Assembly: GCF_001428365.1 (NCBI RefSeq)
Contig: NZ_LMSH01000002.1
Coordinates: 620,132-684,131 of the forward strand
DNA from: Arthrobacter sp. Soil763
GTDB taxonomy: Bacteria > Actinomycetota > Actinomycetes > Actinomycetales > Micrococcaceae
Direction: 5' to 3'
Length of the DNA: 64,000 nucleotides
The translations under genes and the position numbers were made by a program. The notes under the pieces were generated by a model. The model did not search any database and was not told the origin of the DNA. It was given only the letters and a program-made list of their open reading frames with translations. Shown here piece after piece: positions 63,073 to 64,000 of the stretch. How positions within the stretch are numbered: position 1 is the stretch's first letter; each line of letters begins with the position of its first letter.

Positions 63073-64000
63073 TCAGCGGCGGCGCCGCGGCCGCAGCGGC
63101 ACCCCGGGCAACGGGGGAGCGGGGATCCGGCCGGCCTCCGCGCCGGCGTCGGGGCCGTGCCCGCGCACCAGCCCGAACCGCGCACCGGAAGCCTCCGCCT
63201 CGGTCAGGCCGGTCTGGGCCTCCCAATCCAACCGCGCCTGCGCCACCTCCTCGTGGCTGCGGCCCACGAAGTTCCACCACATCAGCAGTTCCTCTTCGAA
63301 CGGTTGCCCGCCCAGCAGCACAAAGCGGGTCTCCGGGGCGGCTTCGAGCTCCAGGCTGCGGCGCCCGGAGCCAAGGTAGCCCAGCGGCCCGGGCCCGAGC
63401 TCCTGCCCGTCCAGCCGCAGGACGCCGTCGAGCACCAGCACGGCGTGCTCGAACTCCGGCTCCAACGGCAGACTGACCGGGCCGGCAGCGCTGATGTCCG
63501 CCCCGACGATTGGGGAGTAGACCGTGGCCGGCGACGCGGCTCCCGCAAGGGAACCGACCATCACGGTGGCGGTGAACCCCGCCCCGCGGACCACCGGCAG
63601 CTCGCGGTGCTGTTCGAACGCCGGCGGGCGGTGCCGTTCGGAATCCGGCAGCGCCACCCACAGCTGCAGCCCGCGCTGGACCGGGACCTCCGGCGGCGGC
63701 CCGACAGGCGTCCCGTTGCCGGGGACCTCCCGCTGCCCGGGGAGGATAGCGAATTCCGAGTGCGACACGCCGCGGCCTGCGGTCATGATGTTCAGTTCCC
63801 CAGGCCGGACCAGCACGTCGCTGCCGACGCTGTCGCGGTGCCGGATGGTTCCGGCCAGCGGCCAGGTGACCGTCTGCAGCCCCGTGTGCGGATGCGGCAG
63901 CACGGACATTGCGACCCGGTCGGGGCCGAAGCTGTCCAGGAAGCACCACGCGCCCACCGTGGGCAATCCGCGCTGGGGCAGGGTCCGTGAGACGTTCATC
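63073..64000 (-). CDS. Pirin family bicupin protein (5' end probably outside window)
   Basis: At least 308 residues of an iron-binding bicupin of the pirin family are present. N-terminal cupin blocks are RTLPQRGLPTVGAWCFLD, HPHTGLQTVTW with two metal His, and AGRGVSHSE with the third His and a Glu. The C-terminal cupin has LLGGQPFEEELLMWWNFVGR. Related proteins regulate metabolism or act as quercetin-type dioxygenases; the role here is unknown. The Met at 63997-63999 corresponds to an internal position in most pirins, which carry about 15-20 more residues before RTLPQR, so the real start is probably beyond the window. The tail is Arg/Pro-rich. Confidence 0.88.
   Translation of the reverse strand, partial: MNVSRTLPQRGLPTVGAWCFLDSFGPDRVAMSVLPHPHTGLQTVTWPLAGTIRHRDSVGSDVLVRPGELNIMTAGRGVSHSEFAILPGQREVPGNGTPVGPPPEVPVQRGLQLWVALPDSERHRPPAFEQHRELPVVRGAGFTATVMVGSLAGAASPATVYSPIVGADISAAGPVSLPLEPEFEHAVLVLDGVLRLDGQELGPGPLGYLGSGRRSLELEAAPETRFVLLGGQPFEEELLMWWNFVGRSHEEVAQARLDWEAQTGLTEAEASGARFGLVRGHGPDAGAEAGRIPAPPLPGVPLRPRRRR

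Overview
The window is a high-GC actinobacterial chromosome segment, most likely from Arthrobacter, Pseudarthrobacter or a close Micrococcaceae relative. The evidence is the GC-rich codon use, an alr-tsaE-tsaB-rimI-tsaD operon, a MshA-type glycosyltransferase of mycothiol synthesis, an actinobacterial GuaB3, HrcA/CIRCE-type groES control, DUF3817 and SURF1 genes, and many genes with a TAnnnT box 6-7 nt before the start codon (leaderless layout). I see no prophage, insertion sequence, CRISPR array or plasmid gene. The content is mostly core metabolism with dispersed short palindromic repeats between genes.

Layout. 1-5 kb: the 3' end of inositol-3-phosphate synthase, a DUF559-type nuclease-like gene bracketed by palindromes, formate-THF ligase (fhs) and an MshA-like glycosyltransferase. 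5-9.4 kb: carbohydrate genes, namely a GH5 lipoprotein with a nested accessory domain, then a divergent GH4 glycosidase and PfkB kinase. 9.4-14 kb: a tandem palindromic repeat, then alr-tsaE-tsaB-rimI-tsaD (D-alanine supply and tRNA t6A modification). 14-19.6 kb: a YbdK-type ligase, a NagZ-type lipoprotein, an AroE-like dehydrogenase, a THUMP-like methyltransferase and a small membrane protein. 19.6-22 kb: groES-groEL under two CIRCE operators. 22-29.5 kb: a DUF389 membrane protein, an OafA-type acyltransferase, guaB, an ABC exporter and an unknown gene. 29.5-38.5 kb: a secreted subtilase, guaB3, glpD, an orphan PTS EIIA, SURF1, DUF3817 and guaA. 38.5-44 kb: a very large SF1-helicase-like protein with degenerate ATPase motifs, small proteins and a SAF-domain protein. 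44-48.6 kb: FmdB, 5-formyl-THF cyclo-ligase, galU, an acetyltransferase, membrane and NAD(P)-binding proteins, and tRNA-Ala(CGC). 48.7-55 kb: YnfA, a Pro/Thr/Glu-repeat exported protein, an ABC-F ATPase, a UbiB-type kinase and CorA. 55-64 kb: three regulator/target pairs (Lrp/MFS, Lrp/gamma-lyase-like PLP enzyme, LysR/MFS), nitronate monooxygenase, an N-acetylglucosamine-kinase-like protein and a pirin cut by the window end.

Connections. Guanine nucleotide synthesis (guaB, guaB3, guaA) lies within 13 kb. Ino1 makes the inositol phosphate that MshA glycosylates. fhs and the cyclo-ligase both feed the one-carbon folate pool.

I found no convincing multi-gene novel system. The most unusual items are: the helicase-like protein whose Walker A lysine is Gln and whose DE box is altered; an approximately 83-bp palindromic repeat family at three loci plus a remnant; the DUF559 gene framed by related palindromes; and the GH5 enzyme with a domain inserted between its two catalytic glutamates.
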